A DNA stretch of 14,414 nucleotides from NCBI GenBank assembly GCA_937871635.1, contig CALMNS010000351.1, positions 1 to 14,414 of the forward strand, written 5' to 3'. The position numbers were made by a program, and so were the translations under genes. Every line of letters starts with the position of its first letter. Position 1 is the stretch's first letter. This document shows, piece by piece, positions 1 through 6,377 of the stretch. Below the pieces are notes generated by a model, which saw only the letters and a list, made by a program, of their open reading frames with translations, was not told the DNA's origin and ran no database searches. Origin of the DNA: an uncultured Solirubrobacter sp. (GTDB lineage: Bacteria; Actinomycetota; Thermoleophilia; Solirubrobacterales; Solirubrobacteraceae).

Positions 1-148
1 AGGCGGGACCGAAGCGGGACCCGCGTATAGATGATGCGGCTATCTGCCGATACGATGCCCCTACCTACGCTAAAGGGGCGCTGACGCGAGCCGCAGGTTC
101 GTTCAGCGATGCACACGCGGGCCGGCCTCAACAGCCGGCCCTCATTCT
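1..148. other. Intergenic left edge with one GC-rich hairpin
   Basis: I see no convincing gene here. The only clear structure is a perfect 8-bp inverted repeat, GGGCCGGC at 119-126 and GCCGGCCC at 134-141, with a 7-nt loop. It starts 7 nt past the stop codon of the broken minus-strand small gene (stop at 149-151), so it may have been that gene's terminator. There is no U-run on the minus side. On the plus side it is followed by TCATTCTTT, which would fit a weak plus-strand terminator. A short direct repeat, GCGGGACC, sits at the very start of the window. Confidence 0.4.
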
Positions 149-365
149 TTAAGCGGTGCCGTCGGGTGGCCGGTTCCAACGAGCCTGAGCGGCCCGCCTG
201 TGCCGATTCCGCCGTTCCTCTGGAGTCATACACGGTAGCGCGCACCTTCCCGCCATTGAGTCCACCGCGCCGCCCAAAAAGCAACGGTGCTGGATCCTTT
301 CCATCGGACTCGGGCTCCACCGGGCAATCCTCGTTGGTCGAGGCGTCTACCAAGCCCTTAGCGAG
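149..365 (-). pseudogene. 3' part of a small basic GGxxGGK/ARW-type protein, cut by IS3
   Basis: On the minus strand the frame starting beside the IS end reads LAKGLVDAST, then an acidic linker, then FGRRGGLNGGKVRAT. A one-base shift near 230 moves it to a frame reading TPEERRNRHRRAAQARWNR and stopping at 149-151. This order (LAK-IVDxxT, acidic linker, GRxGGLKGGxARA, TPEER, AAxARW) matches, from memory, a widespread family of small basic bacterial proteins of unknown, possibly nucleic-acid-binding, function. Removing one base from the GTGTATG run gives an uninterrupted reading. The N-terminal end lies across the insertion at 1696-1748. The gene is therefore broken twice: by the IS and by a frameshift. 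The family link rests on motif order only. Confidence 0.6.
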
Positions 366-434
366 TGGAGTGCCCCCGCTTTCTCGGACACGTGAGCGCT
401 GGTTCCGTCAGGGTCCGGTTGGAGGATCCACAAC

Positions 435-734
435 GTGTCTGGCAACAGGGGCCGGCGACCGTATCCACCGGAGTTCAAGCGAGAAGCGGTCGAGTTGTAT
501 CGCCGCTCGGGCAAGTCGCTGCAAGTCATCGCCGGCGAGCTCGGCGTGGCGGTCGAATCGCTGCGGTCATGGAACGAGCAGCACGACATCGACACGGGCG
601 TCCGCGAGGGGTTGACCACGCCGGAGCGCGAGGAGTTGCGCGAGGTCAAGCGCAAGCTGCTCAGGGTTGAGCAGGAGCGTGATCTGCTCAAGCGAGCCGC
701 GGCCTTCTTCGCGCGCGAGACCGAGATCCGGTGA
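435..734 (+). CDS. IS3-family transposase OrfA (helix-turn-helix subunit)
   Basis: This is a 99-aa protein with the standard OrfA layout. An N-terminal HTH_Tnp_1-type domain (YPPEFKREAVELYRRSGKS, then a second helix region around residues 28-50) would bind the terminal repeats. A leucine-rich coiled coil follows at about residues 62-90 (LREVKRKLLRVEQERDLLKRA) and would mediate multimerisation. The GTG start at 435 is supported by GGAGG at 421-425, nine bases upstream. The gene ends with TGA at 732-734, overlapping the OrfB frame. The usual A6G slippery run is not visible in the 683-734 window where the two frames overlap. OrfB may therefore be expressed by coupled re-initiation at GTG 731 instead of by frameshifting. 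Confidence 0.93.
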   Translation: MSGNRGRRPYPPEFKREAVELYRRSGKSLQVIAGELGVAVESLRSWNEQHDIDTGVREGLTTPEREELREVKRKLLRVEQERDLLKRAAAFFARETEIR

Positions 735-1663
735 GCATGTACCGGTTCATCTCGGCGGAGAAGGGCCGCACCCCGGTCTCGATGTGCTGCGAGCTGTTGG
801 GCGTGAGCCGCTCGGGCTACTACGCGTGGGCGACGCGAGCGCCGTCGGATCGGGCGCTCTGCGACGCGTGGCTGCTCGCGCAGATTAAGCGGATCCACTC
901 CGAGAACCGCGGCGTCTACGGCGCCCGTCGCGTCCACGCCGAGCTGCGCCTCGCGGAGGGCATCCGGGTCGACCGAAAGCGCGTCGAGCGGGTGATGCGC
1001 CACGCCGATCTCTCCGGCCTGGTCCGGCGCAAGCGCGGCCGCACGACGATCCGGGTGCCGGGCGTCCGGGTCGCCGATGACCTCGTCGAGCGGCGGTTCC
1101 GCCCGGCCGGCCCGAACGTGCTCTGGGTCGCCGACATCGCCTACCTGCGGACCTGGGAGGACTGGCTCTACCTCGCCGCCATTCAGGACGCCTTCTCCCG
1201 CCGGATTGTCGGCTGGGCGATGGCCGATCACATGCGCGCCGAGCTCGTCGTCGACGCCTTGCAGATGGCGTTCGCTCGACGTCGGCCCGGGCCCGGCCTG
1301 ATCTGCCATTCCGATCAGGGCAGCCAGTTCGTGAGTCTGGCCTTCGGCCAGGCCGCCCGCGACGCCGGGATCGCGGTTTCGATGGGCTCCAAAGGCTGCG
1401 CCTACGACAACGCCGTCGCCGAAGGCTTCTTCGCCACGTTGAAGAAGTAACTCATCCGCCGGCGATCTTGGCCGCTTCGGCGCGAGCTGACCGGCGAGGT
1501 GTTCGACTACATCGAGACGTTCTACAACGCCCGGCGCCGCCACTCGACGCTCGGCTACCGCTCGCCCGTCGAGTTCGAGACAAGCACTCTGAGACACCCA
1601 CGACCTGAGGACGCCGCTTCGCGGCTCCCCAGCCCAAAATCAGATAGAACCATCACGACCTAA
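731..1663 (+). pseudogene. IS3-family transposase OrfB (DDE integrase), broken by an in-frame TAA
   Basis: The first 239 codons give an HTH_21 region and a full rve integrase core. Its DDE residues are D135 (VADIAYL), D195 (HSDQGSQF) and E231 (AVAEGFF), with the canonical 35 residues between the last two. After ATLKK a TAA stop (1448-1450) interrupts the frame. The same frame continues for 70 codons to TAA at 1661-1663 and contains the usual C-terminal signature RRRHSTLGYRSPVEFE. Relatives have a glutamate codon at this spot, so a GAA-to-TAA change explains the break. The truncated product keeps the catalytic triad but lacks the conserved C-terminal piece. Strand transfer is probably lost. 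Confidence 0.92.
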
Positions 1664-1695
1664 CCAGGAGTGTCCGTCAGAGCGGCGGCACTCCA

Positions 1696-1748
1696 GTCGC
1701 TATCTGGAAGCCGCACGGCTCTCGCCGCTGGAGCCTCAGCCCGGCCAT
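1696..1748 (-). pseudogene. 5' part of the small basic protein gene, cut by IS3
   Basis: From ATG at 1748 the minus strand reads MAGLRLQRREPCGFQIA up to the IS end. Across the element the downstream piece resumes with LAKGLVDAST at 365. Removing the insertion gives ...FQIAKGLVDAST, which aligns with the KRxRDxNQLAKxIVD opening of the same small-protein family. The ATG lies 7 bases past the DUF262 stop codon (1756-1758), on the same strand. This gene may therefore once have been the third gene of the FRG-DUF262 operon. The fragment is short, so the identification depends on joining it to the other half. Confidence 0.5.
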
Positions 1749-1755
1749 CCCACAC

Positions 1756-2904
1756 CTACGCCTTCACGAGCTCTCGCCCCATCGGTACGTACCGAGCGAG
1801 TCGTGCCTCGGTGCTCAAGCCGGTCGCGAAGCGGGTTGTCATGACTTCCTGCCTCCATAACTCCTGGGCGACCTCCGCGAGATCGGGCTCTACTGCTGCG
1901 CCGCGGTAGTGGTGATAACCCACGGCTGATCCCAGCGCTTCAAACGACGTGTTGAGGAACGCTCCCTTGAACCGTTCCTCGGAGGGGTAGTAACGGCGAA
2001 AAAAGTCGCCTCCGGCGGAGCCGATGATGTCTCGCATCGAGTCGCTCCACGCGGCTCCAAGGCGTTCGGTTCTACGGCTCGGATACTCGTCCGCAAGTGC
2101 CAGCCCGTAGCGATCGAGCACCCCCGGAAAATCGCGGAGCTCTGAGGCTCGGAGGTCGTCGGTCTCAACAAGGAAGAAAAAGCGCAGAACGAGCTCAACG
2201 TCGTATTGTCGCTCGATCTGACGATCGCTGAGAGAAAGCAGTTCGGCAATCTCGTCCGTCCGAGCGAGTGCGCTAAGCCATGCCAGGCAGTCACCGTTGA
2301 CGCTCGCGATCAGCGCCGCCCTCATCTCTTGAGGAGTCAGTGGCTCCCCATAGCTATTCAGCCGACGAAAAACGTCGTACTTGGCCTGCCCGGATGAGGT
2401 GCGCTGGATAACGGTTGCGTCGAGCTTCGCGAAGAGAATGTCGCTTCGCTGAGCCTCTGTGAACGTCCCCCGCAGCGCCGATGGGTTCTCAACGTCCGAG
2501 ACAAGCTCATCACTCCAAAGGACGCCCTCGAGACCGGCGAGGTACTGGCCGGTCGTCATCAGGAGCGGCGGACGGAGTCCCTCCTCCCCCAGTTCCTCCG
2601 GTACTCGGAGAAGTCCGCGCAGCTGGAGCAGTGTCGATAGACGCTGAACCCCGTCTACAACCTCGAGCCGTCCGTCGCTGGACTGCGCCAGGAAGAGCGG
2701 CGGGATTGGTAGACCCAACAGGATTGATTCGACTAGGTAGCTCTTCTGGCTGTCGGACCAACGAAAGAAGCGTTGAAACGCCGGATTAATCTCGAGTTGG
2801 CCACGTTCGTAAAGCGAGAAGATTTCTCCGATGGAGATGGACCACTGATTCGTCCGAATGTCTGATCGGTAGCGCCCGATCTGGTCGTCAAGCGACTCGC
2901 TCAT
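1756..2904 (-). CDS. DUF262 (GmrSD/ParB-like N-terminal domain) protein
   Basis: This 382-aa protein opens with a DUF262 domain. The marks are NPAFQRFFRW (41-49), the helix ESILLGLPIPPLFL (59-72) and the diagnostic DGVQRLST (84-91; DGQQR in most relatives). A second conserved block, FRRLNSYGEPLTPQEMR (179-195), and DVELVLRFFF (235-244) follow. DUF262 is the N-terminal domain of type IV restriction enzymes such as GmrSD and BrxU, where it couples nucleotide binding or hydrolysis to DNA cleavage. Here the C-terminal DUF1524 HNH nuclease is missing: I see no HxxP-type motif in the last 150 residues. If the protein acts on nucleic acid, a partner may supply the second activity. The ATG overlaps the FRG stop (ATGA), so the two are translationally coupled. 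GC is lower than in the flanks (bases 2161-2220 are 30/60 G+C), which suggests transfer. Confidence 0.88.
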   Translation of the reverse strand: MSESLDDQIGRYRSDIRTNQWSISIGEIFSLYERGQLEINPAFQRFFRWSDSQKSYLVESILLGLPIPPLFLAQSSDGRLEVVDGVQRLSTLLQLRGLLRVPEELGEEGLRPPLLMTTGQYLAGLEGVLWSDELVSDVENPSALRGTFTEAQRSDILFAKLDATVIQRTSSGQAKYDVFRRLNSYGEPLTPQEMRAALIASVNGDCLAWLSALARTDEIAELLSLSDRQIERQYDVELVLRFFFLVETDDLRASELRDFPGVLDRYGLALADEYPSRRTERLGAAWSDSMRDIIGSAGGDFFRRYYPSEERFKGAFLNTSFEALGSAVGYHHYRGAAVEPDLAEVAQELWRQEVMTTRFATGLSTEARLARYVPMGRELVKA

Positions 2905-3710
2905 GCGAAATGTCGGCTTTCTAGCTCGAGGGAAAGGCCGTCCAGATCAGGGAAGGCGGTGAACGCGCCGATCCCGACCATTCGCAACTGTCGACGCCAC
3001 GCGTCTTGTGGCCCAAGAAGCTTCACTTTCGACAGAGGCGACGGGGTCATCGCTGCAGCTTGCTCTTCAAGGCTCCGGGCCCCGTCCGGCGAATTCGTAC
3101 CGAAGACCGTAAACGCCCCGCGTTGAGCGACGATGCGAGCGGCAAACTCGGGCCCTGCTATCGCAACAGCGTGGTCTTGATCGGGGCCTGACTTGCTGCC
3201 CATCGTCCGCGGTTCATAGCCAGCCATCGTGGTGCTCGTGAGGTCGCTAATAACCCCGCTGGGTCCCGCGACGGTCATCCCAACAGCCCCCACCATTGCA
3301 ACGTTCCACTCGCGCGGATTTAGGATCACGATCGATGGTGGATCGTCCACATCCAGCCAAGACGCGGGATCGTAGGCCGCGAAGTAGGCAGCTATGAGCA
3401 GATTGCGCGACCAGTCAAGGAGCCTCGTCGGCAGACGATGGTGCTGCATCAAGAAGAAGAGCTCCCAACTGTCTCTGGCCGACGCCCGTTCGGCGATCAT
3501 CCGCGACCGGTTGTTGAACTCCAACGCCACCTGAGACTCGATCGCCACCGCTTGCTTGACATCCGGCACGCGTCGGTAGAGGGACGGCACGAGGCTCCAG
3601 CTCGCCTTCGCCTGGCCGCGAAACCACCACTCTTGGTCTGGATGGTCGTTCGTTAGAGCGAGCGCGGATTCGACTAGCGCCGGCAAGTCCTCAGCTTCAC
3701 GCTCCTCCAC
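2901..3710 (-). CDS. FRG-domain protein
   Basis: This 269-aa protein carries all the usual FRG-domain marks: WWFRGQ (28-33), LVPSLYRR (40-47), LMQHHRLPTRLLDWS (87-101) followed by a hydrophobic helix, VAQRGAFTVFGTN (194-206), and a late segment GIGAFTAFPDLDGL. The biochemical role of FRG is not established to my knowledge. Such genes are common in mobile and defence-rich regions. I see no signal peptide or membrane segment, so it is probably cytosolic. The GTG start at 3710 has only a weak AAGG eight to nine bases upstream. The same frame stays open upstream, with no better start, into the corrected frame of the HEPN-like pseudogene. The gene overlaps the DUF262 start by 4 bases, so the pair is almost certainly one operon. 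Confidence 0.85.
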   Translation of the reverse strand: MEEREAEDLPALVESALALTNDHPDQEWWFRGQAKASWSLVPSLYRRVPDVKQAVAIESQVALEFNNRSRMIAERASARDSWELFFLMQHHRLPTRLLDWSRNLLIAAYFAAYDPASWLDVDDPPSIVILNPREWNVAMVGAVGMTVAGPSGVISDLTSTTMAGYEPRTMGSKSGPDQDHAVAIAGPEFAARIVAQRGAFTVFGTNSPDGARSLEEQAAAMTPSPLSKVKLLGPQDAWRRQLRMVGIGAFTAFPDLDGLSLELESRHFA

Positions 3711-3762
3711 CGAACGGACCTTACGGTGGCCGGAGGACGGACATGTTCGGTTCGCGAAGCTC

Positions 3763-4212
3763 TTACCGCCTATCCCACCGCAGGCTGGGGGCGTCCTCAG
3801 CGCCTTGTGCTCGGGTCGCCCCGCCAGGTGGACGATGACGTGTCGGATGGCGATCAGCTCCTGAAGCGCCTCGGCGAGGTTCCTCAGGCAACGGTCGACG
3901 AGGGGGCGCGTCCAGACCGATAGCGGCCAGGAGCTCCTCCCAGCGAGCTGAGTCCGATCCTCGCGGTTTGGGCGCCTTGGGCAAGTCCTCGAGGTGCTGC
4001 GTCAGGCCGGGATCGCCGACGAAGCGGCCGAGACGATGCTCCTCATGCGCCACGGACGACTGAAGCTCGCGCAGGCCCATATCGGCGAGGGTGCGGACCC
4101 GCTCGGCGGCGTCCATGGCGGCCCACCAGTCCGCGACGACCGCCTCGCGCCCGTGGCCCAGCCGTGGGTCGCGCCTCTCCGCCGCGACCTCCCGCTCCGC
4201 TCGCCCGGCCAT
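3763..4212 (-). pseudogene. Frameshifted gene with an R-x4-H (HEPN-like) motif
   Basis: From ATG 4212 the first ~100 codons read like a soluble alpha-helical protein (DWWAAMDAAERVRTLADMG... up to ARWEELLAAIGLDAP). Beyond a run of five Cs (minus strand, 3906-3902) the annotated frame turns into Pro/Arg-rich junk ending at 3763. Dropping one C restores good sequence: LVDRCLRNLAEALQELIAI, then RHVIVHLAGRPEHKALRTPP. RHVIVH fits the R-x4-6-H motif of HEPN ribonuclease-like domains, and the following GRP and ALRTPP resemble their downstream residues. The corrected frame then has no stop and runs into the FRG frame, so the true 3' end may have been replaced by the FRG operon. A sequencing error in the C run is possible. 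Seven bases separate it from the upstream gene. Confidence 0.5.
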
Positions 4213-4219
4213 GAGCTTT

Positions 4220-4525
4220 CTAGCCGAAGTGCTCGGCGCGCCGCAAGACAGGCGCGTTCCACTCGGCCGCCTGCGCGAGCGGATCCGAGTGGTTGCTCAG
4301 CCGACTGGACGCCAACCGCTGCAGCGCGTGCTCGACCTTGGCGTCGAGCTCCTCGGTACCTAGCCTGGTCCGGGTCGCCTCTGTTCCCGTCAGGTCGACG
4401 ACGAGGTACTCGACGGCAGCGTCGTTTTCCTCAAGGTGGACGTGCCACCGATACCCGTCCGCACCACCCGGGGCGCGATCAGGCGAGTACTCGAGGGCGT
4501 GAGATCGGATCGGCAGCTCGGCCAT
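4220..4525 (-). CDS. Hypothetical 101-aa protein
   Basis: I do not recognise this protein. It begins MAELPIRSHALEYSPDR and has a segment that looks like paired beta-strands (YRWHVHLEEN, then AAVEYLVVDLTG). A helical half follows (TEELDAKVEHALQRLASSRL), ending AEWNAPVLRRAEHFG. It has no cysteines, no membrane segment and no signal peptide. It is mildly acidic overall. The ATG at 4525 follows the stop of a short upstream remnant by 9 bases, with AGGG as a weak Shine-Dalgarno. It ends 7 bases before the HEPN-like pseudogene, so the two were probably co-transcribed. A small partner or antitoxin for the HEPN-like protein is possible, but this is inference from position only. Confidence 0.6.
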   Translation of the reverse strand: MAELPIRSHALEYSPDRAPGGADGYRWHVHLEENDAAVEYLVVDLTGTEATRTRLGTEELDAKVEHALQRLASSRLSNHSDPLAQAAEWNAPVLRRAEHFG

Positions 4526-4534
4526 CCGTCGACC

Positions 4535-4712
4535 CTACCCCCGGAAGAGCGTCAGCTCGGAACGCTCGTATTCCTCGCTCGCCGCCACCTCCGTGCCCCG
4601 AAATGCCTCCTCGCCGACCTCGGCAGCGAGAGCGGCGCGAAGCTCCGCAGAGTCCCGGGACCCGCCACGGCGAGAAGGCTACCTCCTCAAGCCGGCCCGG
4701 AAACGCGACCAT
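4535..4712 (-). pseudogene. Short coding remnant upstream of the 101-aa gene
   Basis: The minus strand is protein-like from 4678 to the stop at 4535-4537, with SAELRAALAAEVGEEAFRG and ASEEYERSELTLFRG. A TAG at 4679-4681 closes this frame upstream, and no ATG start is available. A different frame upstream, from ATG 4712 (MVAFPGRLEEVAFSPW), could be the 5' end of the same gene if a frameshift lies near 4660-4680. I do not recognise a family. Acidic, helix-rich composition and the 9-base gap to the next ATG suggest it was the first gene of the degraded three-gene cluster. It is best read as a remnant. Confidence 0.35.
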
Positions 4713-4743
4713 ATTGCTACCACGACCTGCCTCTTCTACGACG

Positions 4744-4761
4744 AAAACCCCGGTAATCGGG
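4744..4761 (-). terminator. Short hairpin with T-run after tRNA-Val
   Basis: Reading the minus strand past the tRNA 3' end, CCCG-ATTAC-CGGG is followed by GTTTT. The 4-bp stem is short but GC-only, and it has a T-run. This is what an intrinsic terminator for the tRNA (or O-methyltransferase-tRNA) transcript would look like. Confidence 0.4.
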
Positions 4762-4772
4762 CTTTCCATCGA

Positions 4773-4845
4773 TGGGCCGTACTGGGCTCGAACCAGTGAC
4801 CTCCTGCTTGTCGAGCAGGCGCTCTCCCAGCTGAGCTAACGGCCC
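4773..4845 (-). tRNA. tRNA-Val (anticodon GAC)
   Basis: This is a complete 73-nt cloverleaf. The acceptor stem GGGCCGT pairs with ACGGCCC and the discriminator is A. The D arm is GCTC/GAGC, the anticodon stem CCTGC/GCAGG, and the T arm ACTGG-TTCGAGC-CCAGT. The 7-base anticodon loop reads TCGACAA, giving anticodon GAC. That places C at position 33, where U is nearly universal. CCA is not encoded. The gene lies 14 bases past the O-methyltransferase stop on the same strand. Its 3' end faces the accessory segment at 1-4770, a typical place for island integration. Confidence 0.93.
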
Positions 4846-4859
4846 CGGGAGGGGCAAGG

Positions 4860-5528
4860 CTAGCAATCGCCGGGCGCGCGGACGAGCGCGATCGCGAAGC
4901 CGTCGTGGCCCTTGGCGCCGACGGTCTGGATGGCGGTGGCGTCGAGCCGGGGCTCGCTTGCCATGAGCTCGATGGCGCGGCGCATGCCGAGGACCGCGGG
5001 GTCGTCGCTCGCCGCGTCGGCCACCCGCCCGCCGCGCACGAGGTTGTCGACGACGATCAGGCTGCCCGGCCGGGTGAGGCGGAGCGCCCAGCCGAGGTAC
5101 TCGGGCGTGCTCGCCTTGTCGGCGTCGATGAAGACGAGGTCGAACGGACCGTCGACCGACGGCAGCGTCTCGAGCGCGGGGCCGACCACGATCTCGACCT
5201 TCTCGAGCTGGCCGGCGCGCTCGAGGTTCCCGCGTGCCACCTCCGCGTAGCCGGGCTCCGCCTCGAGCGTGACGAGCCGGCCGCCGGGCGGCAGGGCCCG
5301 CGCGAGCCAGGTGGTCGAGTAGCCGCCGAGCGTCCCCAGCTCGAGGATCGACGCCGCGCCGCACAGCCTGGCGAGCAGGGAGAGGAACTTGCCCTGGTTG
5401 GCCGTCACCTCGATCTGGGGCAGCCCGGCCGCCGCGCTCGCCGCGAGGGCGGCGTCGAGGGCGGGATCCGCGCCGACCAGCGCATCGCTCAGGTAGCGGT
5501 CCGTCCGGTCCCAGCTTGCGTCTGCCAT
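4860..5528 (-). CDS. Class I SAM-dependent O-methyltransferase (Methyltransf_3, CCoAOMT-like)
   Basis: This 222-aa protein is of the usual length for the bacterial caffeoyl-CoA/catechol O-methyltransferase-like family. SAM-binding motif I is ILELGTLGGYST (61-72) and the acidic residue of motif II is E89 (LVTLEAEP). Metal- and substrate-binding positions fall in LVFIDADK (131-138) and VVDN (159-162), so it should be a divalent-metal-dependent enzyme methylating a vicinal hydroxyl on a small aromatic. The true substrate is unknown. The start at 5528 sits on the palindrome CCATGG and the gene diverges from the PEP-mutase-like gene, leaving very little room for two promoters. It probably shares a transcript with the tRNA-Val just downstream. 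Codon use and GC match the genomic background, suggesting a resident gene. Confidence 0.93.
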   Translation of the reverse strand: MADASWDRTDRYLSDALVGADPALDAALAASAAAGLPQIEVTANQGKFLSLLARLCGAASILELGTLGGYSTTWLARALPPGGRLVTLEAEPGYAEVARGNLERAGQLEKVEIVVGPALETLPSVDGPFDLVFIDADKASTPEYLGWALRLTRPGSLIVVDNLVRGGRVADAASDDPAVLGMRRAIELMASEPRLDATAIQTVGAKGHDGFAIALVRAPGDC

Positions 5529-5565
5529 GGCGTCATTGCACCATGGCGCTGGCTACGGTCCGTTC

Positions 5566-6339
5566 ATGACCCTCGCGGAGAAGGCCACCGAGCTCAAGCG
5601 ACTGCACACCGACCCGGAGATGCTCGTGGTGGTGAACGTCTGGGACGTCATCAGCGCGAAGGTGGTCGCCGACCTGCCGGGCTGCCGGGCGCTGGCCACC
5701 GCGAGCCACTCGATCGCCGCCTCGCGGGGCTATCCCGACGGGGAGGCCATCCCGCGCGACCTGATGATCGACGCCATCGCCGAGATCGCCGGGGCGACGG
5801 ACCTCCCCGTCAGCGCCGACATCGAGGCGGGGTACGGGGACGCCGGGGAGACGACGCGGCGGACGATCGGCGCCGGAGCCGTCGGCGGGAACCTCGAGGA
5901 CCAGATGAAGCCGCTCGCCGAGGCCGTCGCCGCGGTCGAGGCGGTCGTCGCCGCCGGCGAGAGCGAGGGCGTCCCGTTCGTCCTCAACGCGCGCACCGAC
6001 GCCTTCCTCATGGCCGGCGACCGCGACCCCGCCGACGTCCTCGCCGACGCCATCGAGCGCGGCCGGGCGTTCCTCGACGCGGGCGCCGCGTGCGTCTTCG
6101 TGCCCGGCAAGCTCGACGAGGACGCGGTGCGCGCGCTCGTCGACGCGCTCGGCCCGCAGCGGCTCAGCGTGATCGGCGTCCCCGGCTCCCTCCCCCAGGC
6201 GCGCTTCGCCGAGCTCGGCGTCGCGCGGATCTCCTTCGGTCCGTGGACGCAGCGCCTCGCGCTGACCGCCCTTGCCGACGCGGGCGCCGACCTGCTCGCC
6301 GGCGGCGCGCTGCCCGAGGGAGTGCGGCCGCTCAACTAA
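5566..6339 (+). CDS. Isocitrate lyase/PEP mutase superfamily protein
   Basis: Counting from ATG 5566 this is 257 aa. It has the (beta/alpha)8 fold signatures VVVNVWDVISAKV (21-33), PVSADIEAGYG (81-91; D85 would bind Mg2+), GAVGGNLED (104-112) and VLNARTDAF (139-147). The KKCGH loop of true isocitrate lyase is absent. It therefore fits the broad PF13714-type branch (PEP mutase, carboxyphosphonate mutase and lyase relatives) of uncertain reaction, probably C-C or C-P chemistry on an oxo-acid. An in-frame ATG at 5527 would add 13 residues but overlaps the divergent gene's start. I prefer 5566 because TACGGT at 5554-5559, six bases ahead, suits a leaderless actinobacterial start. GC is high (bases 5881-5940 are 44/60 G+C), like a resident gene. 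Confidence 0.92.
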   Translation: MTLAEKATELKRLHTDPEMLVVVNVWDVISAKVVADLPGCRALATASHSIAASRGYPDGEAIPRDLMIDAIAEIAGATDLPVSADIEAGYGDAGETTRRTIGAGAVGGNLEDQMKPLAEAVAAVEAVVAAGESEGVPFVLNARTDAFLMAGDRDPADVLADAIERGRAFLDAGAACVFVPGKLDEDAVRALVDALGPQRLSVIGVPGSLPQARFAELGVARISFGPWTQRLALTALADAGADLLAGGALPEGVRPLN

Positions 6340-6350
6340 CGCTCGAGCCG

Positions 6351-6366
6351 GGCCACTAGAGTGGCC
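6351..6366 (+). repeat. Perfect palindrome between the PEP-mutase-like gene and tRNA-Cys
   Basis: GGCCACT-AG-AGTGGCC is a perfect 7-bp inverted repeat with a 2-nt centre, 12 bases past the upstream stop codon and 11 bases ahead of the tRNA. It could act as a weak terminator without a U-run. It also contains TAGAGT (6357-6362), which would serve as a -10 box for the tRNA. I cannot tell which role is real. Confidence 0.5.
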
Positions 6367-6377
6367 GCAGCTCAGCT

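Larger units (their letters stand above)
366..1695 (+). mobile_element. IS3-family insertion sequence (about 1330 bp)
   Basis: The element is bounded by 26-bp imperfect inverted repeats, 366-391 and 1670-1695, which match at 22 of 26 positions by eye. Both ends read TGGAGTGCC inward and finish with GGACAC. Six more matching bases outside (TAGCGA at 359-364, TCGCTA at 1697-1702) could extend the arms. Inside are the two overlapping frames typical of IS3. I find no clean 3-4 bp target duplication. Placing the ends 3 bp further out leaves a 2-bp GC repeat. The element interrupts a minus-strand small gene, whose pieces lie at 149-365 and 1696-1748. OrfB carries a nonsense codon, so the copy is probably inactive unless helped in trans. 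Confidence 0.9.

Noticed and set aside
347..1597. Minus-strand 416-codon frame across the IS element
   Set aside because: It is a shadow of OrfA/OrfB and runs through the inverted repeat. It has no recognisable motif.
355..1706. Target-site duplication around the IS3 element
   Set aside because: No identical 3-5 bp flanks are present at either plausible end position. Only a 2-bp GC match appears if the ends are moved out by 3 bases.
3730..3752. ACATGT-centred dyad upstream of FRG as a possible LexA box
   Set aside because: It does not fit GAAC-N4-GTTC spacing, and the half-sites are imperfect.
4905..6359. Plus-strand open frame of about 484 codons
   Set aside because: It crosses the O-methyltransferase in antisense and the PEP-mutase-like gene in the wrong frame. 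The second half is an Arg/Gly run with no domain.
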